Made by a program: the position numbers and the translations under genes. A DNA stretch of 53,124 nt from a bacterium (GTDB lineage Bacteria > SM23-31), in the NCBI GenBank assembly GCA_028278455.1, contig JANQEH010000156.1, positions 1-53,124 of the forward strand. Direction: 5' to 3'. Shown here one piece after another: positions 7,806 to 17,200 of the stretch. Positions within the stretch are counted from its first letter, which is position 1. Each line of letters begins with the position of its first letter. The notes beneath the pieces are model-generated. The model had not been told where the DNA came from and searched no databases. It saw only the letters and a list, made by a program, of their open reading frames with translations.

Positions 7806-10484
7806 CTATTCATGACGAATTGACTCAACCGGATCGAATTGCGCTGCCCTTAATACTTTGATATTTACAGTAAATGCAGACAGTGACAGAGCCACAAATC
7901 CCGCAATTCCAAACGTGGTAATTCCCGGGCTGATCCGGTATGCGAATTCCTGCAGCCATTTATTCATTACATAATATGCTGCCGGGACTGATATAATTAT
8001 CGCGATTATGACAAGTATTATGAATTCTGCTGAAATCAACTTCATGATATGTATAACTGTAGCTCCCAGTACTTTCCTGATCCCGATCTCCCTGTACTTC
8101 TGTCTCACAATGAAAGATGTAACGCCAAACAGACCGAGACAAGCTATTATCAATCCCAGAATGGATATCAATCCCAGGATTTCTGCAACTTGCCCTTCGG
8201 TCCTGTACTGCATATCAAAATCTTCATCAAGGAAAAATCCCTCATAAGGGATACCCGGATATATCTCTTCCCATTTTGTTTTTACAATATTAACTGTATC
8301 ATTCAACTTATCAGGAATCAATGTTAACGAAAGGTTATTATAAAGAAAAGACAATCCTGAATATTCCATCACGAGCGGTTCGACAACATTCTGCATCCCC
8401 CTGAAATGAAAATCCCTTGTAACCCCTACAATGGTCTTTTCATGCTGAGAGAAGGCTTCAGTGATTCTTTTACCAACAGCTTCATGCGGAGATGTGAATC
8501 CCAGAATCTTTGCCGCAGATTCATTAATTACAAAAGAATCATTCTTATCATTTCTACCTTGCTGAAAAGGCCTGCCGGCAATAGTCTCGATCCTGAAAAC
8601 CTCAAAAAAATTATCATCACAAGCGAGAAAATTAACAGTTCTGTTTTCAAAAGCGGTTTCCCGGGGAAATCTTACCCAGTTTGTCATCACGAACCTACCG
8701 GGGACTGTTGAAGAAACAGTAACATCTGTAACCCCGCTGTATTCGAAAAATTCATTTTTCAGATTCTCTATATTTTTCCTGATATTCCGGTTTCCCCTGA
8801 ATGGTATCACCAGTTTGCAGTTCTTTTCGAATCCGAGTTTTTGACCCTTCATGAAGTTCAGCTGCTGATAGACCGTTACAGTTGTAATGGTAAAGAATAT
8901 CGATATCACAAACTGTCCAAGTACAAGGATCTTTAAGATCATTGATCCCCTATTCCCTGCTCCAACTGATCCTTTCAGCATAATATTAGGCTTAAATGCA
9001 GTCAGCACAAATGCCGGATATCCTCCTGCAAAAATGCCGACAAATACCACTAATCCGGCAACTGCAAAAAGAACTGAAGGCTGCAATAATCCCTCGAATT
9101 GTAAATTTGTACCAGCCATCTGGTTAAACAAGGGAAGAAGTGCCTGGACTAAAAAGATCCCCGCTGCCAGCGAAAGCAGTGTTATAATTAGAGACTCACC
9201 AAGAAATTGTCTGATTAATTGAGATCTTTTAGCTCCTACAACCTTTCTCAATCCTACTTCTTTCGCTCGGTAAATGGAACGGGCATTGGAAAGATTCATG
9301 AAATTCATACACCCTATCAGCAGGATCAGAAAACCCACAGCAGAGTAGACGTATATATACATCAAGTTTCCGGGTGGTTCCAGTTCTCCCTGGAGCGTTT
9401 GCAGGCTGGCACCCTGAAGGTTTGAATGAAAATGAATATCGGTTACAGCCTGAATGAAATAATAACGTTTCTGGCCGAACCTGTTTAGCGCATCTCCATA
9501 ATATTTGTAGGCAAGCATCCTGATCTGTTCTTCGAATTCTGACGGATCTACTCCCTGCCTGAGTTTAACGTATGTATATGCCGAATGATTATCCCATTCT
9601 TCAGTGTACTTTGTTCCCCGGTATACTGCATCTGAAGCAATAATATCGAATTTGAAATGTGTATTAGAGGGAAGATCTTCAATTATCCCGGTAATCTCAT
9701 AGTCTACAGGTTCCGGTTCAGACTGACCGCGTCGGAGAAATCTGGGATCTTTTATTTGAATTATCTTGCCTAATGCATTTACCTCACCAAAATATTTTTC
9801 TGCCATTTGTCTTGTTATCACCGCCGTCAGGGGCCGTTCCAATGTATTCTCCGGATCGCCGTAGAGAAAATCTACCTTAAAAATGTTGAATAAACTCTGG
9901 CCGGCGTAAAAGATTCTGTCTTCGTACAGCTGCAATTCATCTTTTGCAACAAGCCCATTACTTAAATGAACAATTGAAGCAATGTATTCTATCTGTGGAA
10001 AATCTCTCTGCATTGCCGGGGCCACTGCCAGGCTTACCAGGGGTGACCGGAATTCTCCCACTGGTACTATCCTGTGTTCCCCTATCCTGAATATCCGTTC
10101 ATAGCCATCATGATGTTTATCATAATTCAATTCACTTACGACATATAGGAAGATCACCATACAGCATGCCATTCCAACTGAAAGCCCGAAAATATTTATA
10201 AGTGAAAATCCTTTGTGCCTGCTGATATTTCTTAAAGCGATCTTTATATAGTTTCTCAACATTGCTGTGCTCCGGTATAGTGAGTATCTCAGGAATTTCG
10301 GGACTGATAATAAAGTGTTGAGCCAATACCAAATCCAGGCGTAAAATGCTCCGTCTTCATCAGATCGCCTGTTATATTCCTCTTCAAAATCTCCAATTAG
10401 AGATAATTCATCATCTGTTCGCGCTGACAATCTCAGTATGATTTTTGCCAGAAAAGGAGGTTTTGATATTTTTCTAATGAACAT
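7806..10484 (-). CDS. FtsX/MacB-type permease 3
   Basis: An 892-residue paralogue, the longest in the array. I place the start at 10484 (MFIRKISKPPFLAK): it follows the PadR2 stop by one base, aligns with the N-termini of the other paralogues, and avoids overlap with PadR2; an upstream ATG at 10520 would add 12 unrelated residues inside PadR2. The prefix has GDFEEE (31-36). The two FtsX signatures read RAKEVGLRKVVGA and KYREIGIRKVLGA. The extra length sits partly in the first periplasmic domain (an insert with RFLRRGQSEPEPVDYEI). The C-terminal tail is DPVESIRHE. First permease gene of the PadR2 unit. Confidence 0.9.
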   Translation of the reverse strand: MFIRKISKPPFLAKIILRLSARTDDELSLIGDFEEEYNRRSDEDGAFYAWIWYWLNTLLSVPKFLRYSLYRSTAMLRNYIKIALRNISRHKGFSLINIFGLSVGMACCMVIFLYVVSELNYDKHHDGYERIFRIGEHRIVPVGEFRSPLVSLAVAPAMQRDFPQIEYIASIVHLSNGLVAKDELQLYEDRIFYAGQSLFNIFKVDFLYGDPENTLERPLTAVITRQMAEKYFGEVNALGKIIQIKDPRFLRRGQSEPEPVDYEITGIIEDLPSNTHFKFDIIASDAVYRGTKYTEEWDNHSAYTYVKLRQGVDPSEFEEQIRMLAYKYYGDALNRFGQKRYYFIQAVTDIHFHSNLQGASLQTLQGELEPPGNLMYIYVYSAVGFLILLIGCMNFMNLSNARSIYRAKEVGLRKVVGAKRSQLIRQFLGESLIITLLSLAAGIFLVQALLPLFNQMAGTNLQFEGLLQPSVLFAVAGLVVFVGIFAGGYPAFVLTAFKPNIMLKGSVGAGNRGSMILKILVLGQFVISIFFTITTVTVYQQLNFMKGQKLGFEKNCKLVIPFRGNRNIRKNIENLKNEFFEYSGVTDVTVSSTVPGRFVMTNWVRFPRETAFENRTVNFLACDDNFFEVFRIETIAGRPFQQGRNDKNDSFVINESAAKILGFTSPHEAVGKRITEAFSQHEKTIVGVTRDFHFRGMQNVVEPLVMEYSGLSFLYNNLSLTLIPDKLNDTVNIVKTKWEEIYPGIPYEGFFLDEDFDMQYRTEGQVAEILGLISILGLIIACLGLFGVTSFIVRQKYREIGIRKVLGATVIHIMKLISAEFIILVIIAIIISVPAAYYVMNKWLQEFAYRISPGITTFGIAGFVALSLSAFTVNIKVLRAAQFDPVESIRHE

Positions 10485-10485
10485 T

Positions 10486-10812
10486 TTAATTTCTGGTAAA
10501 GGAATACAATGATACTCCATCCCATACCGACTGGTTTATTTCAAAGGCTTCCTGTAAAGCTGTTAATCCTTTTTCAGACAGCTTATAGAAAGTCTTTGCC
10601 CTTCCACCTCTTTCAGGAGTGGGTTCCCCCTTATATTTCATTACGAATCCTTTACCGGTCAGCTGGTCAAGGGTACAGTACAGGTTGCCGTATGTGAAGA
10701 GTTTTCCGGTCATATCCATAACCTTTTCCCTGACTTTAACTCCATAAGCTTCATCATTTAATTTCCAGATCGCCAGCAGAAGGATCTCTTCTGTTTTTGT
10801 CAGTAATTTCAT
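10486..10812 (-). CDS. PadR-family transcriptional regulator 2
   Basis: A 108-residue PadR-like winged-helix protein. The recognition region reads TYGNLYCTLDQLTGKGFV, the wing has ERGGRAKTFYKLS, and the C-terminal helix is GLTALQEAFEINQSVW. It heads a unit with two permeases, whose first gene starts one base after its stop (TAA-A-ATG). The region 25-60 bp upstream has two short inverted repeats, so autoregulation is likely. Confidence 0.9.
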   Translation of the reverse strand: MKLLTKTEEILLLAIWKLNDEAYGVKVREKVMDMTGKLFTYGNLYCTLDQLTGKGFVMKYKGEPTPERGGRAKTFYKLSEKGLTALQEAFEINQSVWDGVSLYSFTRN

Positions 10813-10836
10813 ATTTAGACCTCGATATAGTTTCTT

Positions 10837-10872
10837 CTGAATTTCAGGATATATATATTTACTGAATATCAG
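10837..10872. promoter_or_regulatory. Tandem inverted repeats upstream of PadR2
   Basis: CTGAA-T-TTCAG at 10837-10847 and CTGA-ATA-TCAG at 10862-10872, centres 25 bp apart. The whole block is also an imperfect inverted repeat flanked by TTCTGA and TCAGAA. It sits between the PadR3-unit terminator and the PadR2 start. Operator role inferred from position and symmetry. Confidence 0.6.
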
Positions 10873-10902
10873 AAAAAATGTTCCGCAATTTTTTTCCGAT
10901 AA

Positions 10903-10937
10903 ACAAAAAAACCCGGACTTCCATACAGCCCGGATTT
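10903..10937 (-). terminator. Intrinsic terminator after permease 4
   Basis: The stem CCGGACT (10913-10919) pairs with AGCCCGG (10927-10933) with one mismatch. On the minus strand it is followed by seven T (10904-10910). It lies 28 nt past the stop of permease 4 and separates that unit from the PadR2 unit. Confidence 0.7.
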
Positions 10938-10964
10938 ATTTTTTGATACTATAATTATTTAATT

Positions 10965-13550
10965 TTATTCATATCTTAATGAGTCCACAGGTTCGGCATT
11001 CGCCGATCTGATCGACTGATAACTTACGGTTATGAATGCTATTAGCAGTGCGACCATCCCCGAAAAGACAAAAGTGCTTATACCAACATCGATCTTGTAT
11101 GCATATTGCTCCAGATACTTGTTCATAATGAAATATCCTGAAGGCCAGGAGATTATATTAGCTAAAAGAATCCATTTGACAAAGTCTTTGTTCAGGTGTA
11201 TGATTATACTCGAAACAGATGATCCCAATGCTTTCCGGATACCGATTTCTTTTGTTCTCTGTTCAATTAAGAAAGATGATAAACCGAAAAGCCCAAGCGC
11301 TGAAATAAATACGGCGATAAAAGTAAAAGCGTTAATTATCATGCCACGGTCATGCTCAATTTCATATAAAGAATTGTAAGTTTCATCAAGAAAAGAATAT
11401 TCAAAAGGCGATACAGGATTTATCTCACTCCATACGCTTTCAATTGTGTTTAAAGCAGGTCTCATTTTCTGGCCGTCTATCTTAATCAGCGCCACACCAT
11501 AATCCGGAACCAATGAATAATCATTGAGAGAAACAAAAACATGAGCATGAATCTTTTCATATAGAGACTTTAAGTGGACATCCTTGATAACTCCGATTAT
11601 TATACCCTCATAATTGGGAGCCGAGAATCTTTTTCCAATGGGGGATTCTATTCCCATTTTTCTGACAGCCTCTTCGTTCAGGATAAATTCATATTTTACA
11701 TCACCTATTGAATTCTTTCTGAAGTTGCTTCCCTGTGCTAATTCTATACCCATAGTTTCAAGAAATCCGTGATCAAATGAGTTTAAAAACATATCTATCC
11801 GGTAATCCGGAGGTCTACCTTCCCAATCATAATTATTAGTTCTGTTAAGCTGTGTTGCTGAGAGATACCCCTGTGCTCCAACAGAAATGATCGAGGGATC
11901 TTTCATTATTTCAGACTTGAACGTCTCGAACTTCGATCCTATGTTTTCTTTGAGAGGAATATAAACGATATTATCCTTGTTGAAACCCAGCTCTTTAGTG
12001 CGGATATAATCCAGTTGTCTATAAATCACAACCATGCCTATTACAAGAATAATTGTAAATGAGAATTGGAACACTACAAGGAATTTTCTAAAGAATTTTC
12101 CTTTACTACTTCCTCTTCCTTTTATAGTATAAACCGGTGTAAATTTTGAAAGATAAAGGGCCGGATAACATCCGGACAGTAATCCCGTTACAAGTATTAT
12201 CGATGCAATTCCTGAAACCTGGGATAAATTCAATAAATTGATAGAGAGTTGTTTGCCGATAAGATCGTTGAAGAATGGTATTGAAGTGTAAAGGATCAGT
12301 ATAGCGATCGTTGATGATAGAATAACCATAAAAAAAGATTCTCCGAAGAATTGTCTTATTATCTGCTGCCGGACAGCGCCTACAGTTTTTCTCATACCCA
12401 CCTCTCTCGCTCTGCAGGCAGAACGTGCTGTGGAGAGATTCATGAAGTTCACACAAGCTATAACCAGTATGAAAAAACCGATAACCGAGAATATATACAC
12501 TATCTTCGCATTACCTTTCCTGCCATTGCCGAATGCTATATGAGTATAAAGATAGGCATCTGAAAACTTCTGTAATGATATACGCCATTTCAATCCGGTT
12601 ACCTGGCTGCAGTTGTTCTTTGCAGCAAGTTCGGTCATTTTGTTTTCAAGATCAGCAATATCCACTCCCGGCTGCAGATGTACATAAGTGATGAAATTAA
12701 ACGATCTCCATCCTCTGCCGCGGTGCGAAAGCCTGGATATGAATTCGTATGAGCTCATGAAATCAAAGTTGATGTGCGAGTTTTCCGGGAAATTCTCGAT
12801 CATTCCTGTTACCGTCACCTGCCGTCCGTCCATATACATGACTTTACCAATCGGATTTTCATTTCCGAAATATTTCTCACTGAATTCTTCGGTGATCACT
12901 ATGTTGTACGGATCTGTAAATGCTGTTTCGGGATCACCAAGTTTGAAGCTGAAAGTGAATACTTTGAATAATGAGGGATCGGCAATGATCCCGCCACTTT
13001 CATAAAATGCTTTCTCACCAAATTTAAAGACCTTCCGGGTTTGTGGAGAAAACCTTACATATTCAATAACTCCGGGGATCTCCTTTTTTATTGCCGGACC
13101 GAAAGGAGATGTGCTTATCTCGAAGAATCCGTAATCCGGTATATCGACTCCCGTTCTGTAAATATTATCATAGTTTTCATGAAACCTGTCAAAACTCAAC
13201 TCATCCTGTACCCAAAGCAAAATTAAAAGGCAACAAGCTATCCCGGCTGCGAGCCCTGAAATATTGATTGCAGAATATCCTTTATACCTTTTCAGGTTTC
13301 TAAAAGCGATTTTAAAGTAGTTTTTGAACATTGCGACACTCCTGTGATAAAGATAACCTGTGTATTTCTTTGTACAGAATAGAGTCTGATACCAGAACCA
13401 AAAAGCAGCTCGAAGATAACCGATATCTTCATAGATCTCGTAATAAGCTTCCTCCATATCTCCAGCCATGGAATATCTCTCCTGATACTCGGTCAGGTGC
13501 TTTAGGAGTAACCTGGCAAACAATGGCGGTTTTCTAAATTTTCGGTTCAT
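10965..13550 (-). CDS. FtsX/MacB-type permease 4
   Basis: An 861-residue paralogue that forms a single-permease unit with PadR3, whose stop lies 9 nt upstream. The prefix has GDMEE (30-34) and MFKNYFKIAFRN. The FtsX signatures are RAREVGMRKTVGA and EQRTKEIGIRKALGS, the latter with a Ser instead of the usual Ala. The tail is EPVDSLRYE. A terminator follows the gene. Confidence 0.9.
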   Translation of the reverse strand: MNRKFRKPPLFARLLLKHLTEYQERYSMAGDMEEAYYEIYEDIGYLRAAFWFWYQTLFCTKKYTGYLYHRSVAMFKNYFKIAFRNLKRYKGYSAINISGLAAGIACCLLILLWVQDELSFDRFHENYDNIYRTGVDIPDYGFFEISTSPFGPAIKKEIPGVIEYVRFSPQTRKVFKFGEKAFYESGGIIADPSLFKVFTFSFKLGDPETAFTDPYNIVITEEFSEKYFGNENPIGKVMYMDGRQVTVTGMIENFPENSHINFDFMSSYEFISRLSHRGRGWRSFNFITYVHLQPGVDIADLENKMTELAAKNNCSQVTGLKWRISLQKFSDAYLYTHIAFGNGRKGNAKIVYIFSVIGFFILVIACVNFMNLSTARSACRAREVGMRKTVGAVRQQIIRQFFGESFFMVILSSTIAILILYTSIPFFNDLIGKQLSINLLNLSQVSGIASIILVTGLLSGCYPALYLSKFTPVYTIKGRGSSKGKFFRKFLVVFQFSFTIILVIGMVVIYRQLDYIRTKELGFNKDNIVYIPLKENIGSKFETFKSEIMKDPSIISVGAQGYLSATQLNRTNNYDWEGRPPDYRIDMFLNSFDHGFLETMGIELAQGSNFRKNSIGDVKYEFILNEEAVRKMGIESPIGKRFSAPNYEGIIIGVIKDVHLKSLYEKIHAHVFVSLNDYSLVPDYGVALIKIDGQKMRPALNTIESVWSEINPVSPFEYSFLDETYNSLYEIEHDRGMIINAFTFIAVFISALGLFGLSSFLIEQRTKEIGIRKALGSSVSSIIIHLNKDFVKWILLANIISWPSGYFIMNKYLEQYAYKIDVGISTFVFSGMVALLIAFITVSYQSIRSANAEPVDSLRYE

Positions 13551-13559
13551 TTCAATATT

Positions 13560-13883
13560 CTATTTCCTGAATGCATATTCCGGTATTCCTTCCCAAAGTC
13601 TCTCTTGCAGTTCGCGTGCACGCTGAAGTGCTTTAATCCCTTCTTCGGTCAAAGAATAATACACTTTGTTATTACCGCCTCTTTGAGGAGTGATTTCGCC
13701 CTTTCGTGTATTTACATACCCTTTTTTCACCAGGTAATCCAGCGTATTATACAATGTCCCGAACAGGATATTAGTACCTTCCAATTCATTAATCTTCTTT
13801 CTGATATTTACTCCATAGGCTTCCTCCCCCAAATGCCAGATGGCGATCAGAAAGATTTCTTCATTAATTGTAAGTTTTTTCAA
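13560..13883 (-). CDS. PadR-family transcriptional regulator 3
   Basis: A 107-residue PadR-like protein. The recognition region reads LFGTLYNTLDYLVKKGYV and the C-terminal helix is GIKALQRARELQERLW. The wing departs slightly from the array consensus, with RGGNNKVYYSLT where the others mostly have RGGR. Two identical perfect palindromes lie 21-60 bp upstream. It precedes permease 4 by 9 nt. Confidence 0.9.
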   Translation of the reverse strand: MKKLTINEEIFLIAIWHLGEEAYGVNIRKKINELEGTNILFGTLYNTLDYLVKKGYVNTRKGEITPQRGGNNKVYYSLTEEGIKALQRARELQERLWEGIPEYAFRK

Positions 13884-13903
13884 AATTGTCTCCTTTACTT
13901 TAC

Positions 13904-13943
13904 TACGATTTTATCGTATATAAATTGATACGATTTTATCGTA
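13904..13943. promoter_or_regulatory. Tandem identical palindromic operators of PadR3
   Basis: TACGATTTTATCGTA occurs twice, at 13904-13918 and 13929-13943, exactly 25 bp apart. Each copy is a perfect palindrome TACGAT-N3-ATCGTA. A plausible minus-strand promoter (TTGTTA-N17-TTTATA) overlaps the pair, so binding should repress. Assignment to PadR3 is by position. Confidence 0.8.
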
Positions 13944-14110
13944 ACAATGTTTCGCGATCATGTTTAGAAGCGTGAGTATCCAGGATTTAACTGAGCTATA
14001 TAAAATAGATACAACTACCGTGAGCAGATTTGCCTGGTAGTATAATAGTCCTGTAGAAGGTTTAAGATCTTTTCACCAAAAATCCCCATTTATGTAAAAT
14101 CATGTATTAC

Positions 14111-16720
14111 TCATTCATATCTCAAAGCATTAACCGGATTGGAGAAAGCCACTTTAAGTGTCTGGTAACTTACGGTTAAGATAGCTATGGATGCAGTTAT
14201 CAACAGCGCTGTAATAAATACACCGGCGTTAATACTTGTCTGATATGGAAAACTGTTCAGCCATGTTTTCATCAGAAAATACCCTGCAGGCCAGGCAATA
14301 ATATTTGCGAAAATGACCAGCATTAAATAATCTCTTACTAATAAATTTATTATTGCGCTCAGCGAAGATCCGAGTGTCTTGCGGATCCCAATCTCCTTTG
14401 TCCTCTGCTCAGCAGTGAACGATGCAAGACCGAATAAACCAAGGCAGCCGATGATTACCGATAGTCCGGTGAATACTCTGAAGATCCGGCTCAGTTTTTC
14501 TTCACTTGTATAAGACCTGTTATAAAACTCATCAAGGAAATAGTTTCTGAACTCCTGGTCCGGCAGCATGTCTTCCCATATAGTTGTAATACTCCTCAAA
14601 AGCCCTTGAGTATCATCAGTTGAAATTTTAGCCGTAATATACCTCATATCAAACCAGTCCAGCGCAATGGTCATTGGCTGCATAGCATCATACAAAGAAA
14701 GTACATGAAAATCTTTTACTACACCGATTACTTCCCGATTTCTTCTGTCAAGCTCTCTACTGGCAAATTCTCCTATTTTCTTACCGACAGGTTCGTCCCA
14801 TCCAAAATCTTTTACTGCAAATTCATTTATAAGCAGTGTATTATCGAAATCACTGCCCATTTCTGTATTAAATCCTCTACCATGAATTATTTCTACCCCG
14901 AATGTATCTACATAATCCTCATCTACAAAAACCCTCTGCATCAGAATGGACTGATTGTCCGAAACTCCTTCAGGAAAAAATCCGTCTATCATCACAAAAC
15001 CTGAAGCCGGTATCGCAGAAGAGACCGAAACATTTGATACACTGCTCAAATTCCTGATCTCAGTTTTTAGTGATTCAACCCTTGACCTATCTGTCCCCTC
15101 GCGAAATCTCATCACAAGAAGTTTTTCCCTGTCAAATCCAAGGTCTTTGTTCTTTAAATAATTTAGCTGGTCAAGAATTATGAAAGAGCCTATGATTAAA
15201 AATACTGATATTGTAAGCTGGGAGACAACGAGAATATTCCTGAAAACTGAATGTTTCGCCCCCTGCTGCAATTCCCCTTTGATAGTCTTTACAGGTTTGA
15301 ATCCGGAAAGGTAAACTGCAGGATAGCTACCCGAAATCACTCCCACAAAGAATATTATAACCGCCAGGGCGATTATAACTCCCGGCATTTCTGTAAAGGC
15401 GAATTCAAGCTCTTTTCCTGTGAGGTTATTAAATAAAGGGTGGGCAAGATTAACGATCAGCAATGCAATTGGTATTGATAATAGACTGAAAATCACTGAC
15501 TCGCCGAGAAATTGTTTTGTCAATTGGCTGCGGTAAGCGCCCATTACCTTTCTTAATCCGATCTCTTTAGCCCTGTTTGCGGATCTTGCAGTTGTCAGGT
15601 TCATGAAATTGATACAAGCTATCACCAGAATAAAAAATGCAATTGTAGAAAATGCATATACAAAACCGATGCTCGAATTTGTACCAGCCTCACCCATCAA
15701 ATTAGAGTGGAGATGGATACTCGTTAGAGGCTGGAGATAATTCTTGACTTCCGCTCCCGGTACCATCTCCATCAATTTTGCGTAATTCCTTTTACTGGCA
15801 TCGATAAGTTTATTATTCAATTCTAAATAATCAGCATCATCCTCAATCAGAATATAAGTATAGTACGATATCTGCCCCCAGAAGTCGGCTTTTGCAGTAC
15901 CAAGATCATACAGAGTGTCGAAAGAAGCAAGTATATCAAAAGAAAAATGAGAGTTTACCGGAGGTTTTCTGATGATCCCAGTTACAGTATAGTCATCGTT
16001 GTTGTCAATTCTAAGTGATTCGCCGATAGGGTCTTTGTCTCCAAAATATTTTTCTGCCATTTCTTCAGTAATAACAAGTGTATACGGTACTTTCAATGCT
16101 GTTTCCCTGTCCCCTAAGATCAGCTCGAATGAAAAAATGTCAAATACCGAGTTATCAGCATAACAGAAGTCAGACTCATCAAAGATCTTTTCTCCATATT
16201 TAACAGAACATCCATCCTGAAAAAACCTTACGTAATCCAGAACCTCTGGAAAATCAGCTGTGATAGCAGGGCCCGCTGGAACCGGTGTTGTAGCAGCATT
16301 TAATGGAGTTCCTGATATTAAGCCTTCGGTTACAATCCGGTATATATTTTCTGCTTTCTCATGGTAACGGTCGTATGACAGTTCATCCATAACGTAAATC
16401 AAAATAAGCAGGCAGCATGAAATTCCGAGAGCTAATCCCGATATATTAATGAAAGAGAATGACCTGTATTTAAGAATGTTTCTGGAAGTTATCTTTAGAT
16501 AATTCTTTAACATAGCAGTCCCTCGTTTATAATTATTCTTGATTATCCTTGGAACAGATATTATCGCTTGAACAAGATACCAGAGAATACCGGCAAATAT
16601 ACCCCGTTCATTTACCGTATCTGTGTATCTTTCCTCGAAATCTCCCAGAAAGGCTTCCTGGTCATCGTACCTTAGAAATCCCTTAAGGATCAATTCAAGT
16701 ATTTGCGGTGGTTTTCTCAT
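14111..16720 (-). CDS. FtsX/MacB-type permease 5
   Basis: An 869-residue paralogue with one of the shorter N-termini of the set (MRKPPQILELILKGFL). The prefix motif is GDFEE (26-30) and the run MLKNYLKITSRN precedes the first helix. FtsX signatures: RAKEIGLRKVMGA and EQRTKEIGIRKTLGS. It ends in NPVNALRYE. It forms a single-permease unit with PadR4, 12 nt upstream. No convincing terminator follows; the 227 nt to PadR3 hold the PadR3 operator. Confidence 0.9.
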   Translation of the reverse strand: MRKPPQILELILKGFLRYDDQEAFLGDFEERYTDTVNERGIFAGILWYLVQAIISVPRIIKNNYKRGTAMLKNYLKITSRNILKYRSFSFINISGLALGISCCLLILIYVMDELSYDRYHEKAENIYRIVTEGLISGTPLNAATTPVPAGPAITADFPEVLDYVRFFQDGCSVKYGEKIFDESDFCYADNSVFDIFSFELILGDRETALKVPYTLVITEEMAEKYFGDKDPIGESLRIDNNDDYTVTGIIRKPPVNSHFSFDILASFDTLYDLGTAKADFWGQISYYTYILIEDDADYLELNNKLIDASKRNYAKLMEMVPGAEVKNYLQPLTSIHLHSNLMGEAGTNSSIGFVYAFSTIAFFILVIACINFMNLTTARSANRAKEIGLRKVMGAYRSQLTKQFLGESVIFSLLSIPIALLIVNLAHPLFNNLTGKELEFAFTEMPGVIIALAVIIFFVGVISGSYPAVYLSGFKPVKTIKGELQQGAKHSVFRNILVVSQLTISVFLIIGSFIILDQLNYLKNKDLGFDREKLLVMRFREGTDRSRVESLKTEIRNLSSVSNVSVSSAIPASGFVMIDGFFPEGVSDNQSILMQRVFVDEDYVDTFGVEIIHGRGFNTEMGSDFDNTLLINEFAVKDFGWDEPVGKKIGEFASRELDRRNREVIGVVKDFHVLSLYDAMQPMTIALDWFDMRYITAKISTDDTQGLLRSITTIWEDMLPDQEFRNYFLDEFYNRSYTSEEKLSRIFRVFTGLSVIIGCLGLFGLASFTAEQRTKEIGIRKTLGSSLSAIINLLVRDYLMLVIFANIIAWPAGYFLMKTWLNSFPYQTSINAGVFITALLITASIAILTVSYQTLKVAFSNPVNALRYE

Positions 16721-16732
16721 CTTCTTGATTTC

Positions 16733-17053
16733 TTAGTCAAACTTTGGTTCGGGTAGTTCTGACCACATCACACTGTTGATCTCCTTGACCTCCTGAAGAG
16801 CATTATAACCCTGTTTTGTGATACTGTAAAGTCTCTTTCTTCTTCCGCCCCGCTCCTTCATTGAATCACCCATGAACCGTTTTACATATCCTTTCTCCTT
16901 AAGCCTGTCCAGCACATCATAGATCGCACCTATTGACCAGTGCTGTCGGGAAACTTTCATTACTTCATCCCGTATGGTGACTCCGTATGCATTATCTGCA
17001 AGCTTCCAGATTGTCAGCAATAGCAGTTCTTCCTTTCTCGACAGATACCTCAT
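16733..17053 (-). CDS. PadR-family transcriptional regulator 4
   Basis: A 106-residue PadR-like winged-helix protein. The recognition region reads SIGAIYDVLDRLKEKGYV, the wing KERGGRRKRLYSIT and the C-terminal helix GYNALQEVKEINSVMW. It heads the permease 5 unit. Its upstream region lacks the clear palindromes seen for other PadR genes in this array; only an imperfect inverted repeat is visible. Confidence 0.9.
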   Translation of the reverse strand: MRYLSRKEELLLLTIWKLADNAYGVTIRDEVMKVSRQHWSIGAIYDVLDRLKEKGYVKRFMGDSMKERGGRRKRLYSITKQGYNALQEVKEINSVMWSELPEPKFD

Positions 17054-17069
17054 AATTGCCTCATAGATT

Positions 17070-17094
17070 AGTTATTCTGTAAAACCGAATTACT
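17070..17094. promoter_or_regulatory. Imperfect inverted repeat upstream of PadR4 (weak operator candidate)
   Basis: AGTTATTC-N9-GAATTACT with 7 of 8 paired positions, 17 bp upstream of the PadR4 start. No second copy is evident. Included because of its position; it could be chance in AT-rich DNA. Confidence 0.3.
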
Positions 17095-17143
17095 GTACTT
17101 TAATATACACAAATCTGATTATTTTTGTTTCAGGATAATTTCA

Positions 17144-17174
17144 GAAAATAAAAAAGGCGGTCACTCAACCGCCT
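17144..17174 (-). terminator. Intrinsic terminator after permease 6
   Basis: A perfect stem AGGCGG (17155-17160)/CCGCCT (17169-17174) with an 8-nt loop. On the minus strand it is followed by CCTTTTTTATTTT. It lies 27 nt beyond the stop of permease 6 and separates it from PadR4. Confidence 0.85.
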
Positions 17175-17200
17175 GAATTCGAGATTATTACTCAGCGTAA

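Noticed and set aside
14014..14041. Hairpin ACTACC...GGTAGT after permease 5 as a terminator
   Set aside because: Only six paired bases around a long loop and no T run on the minus strand.
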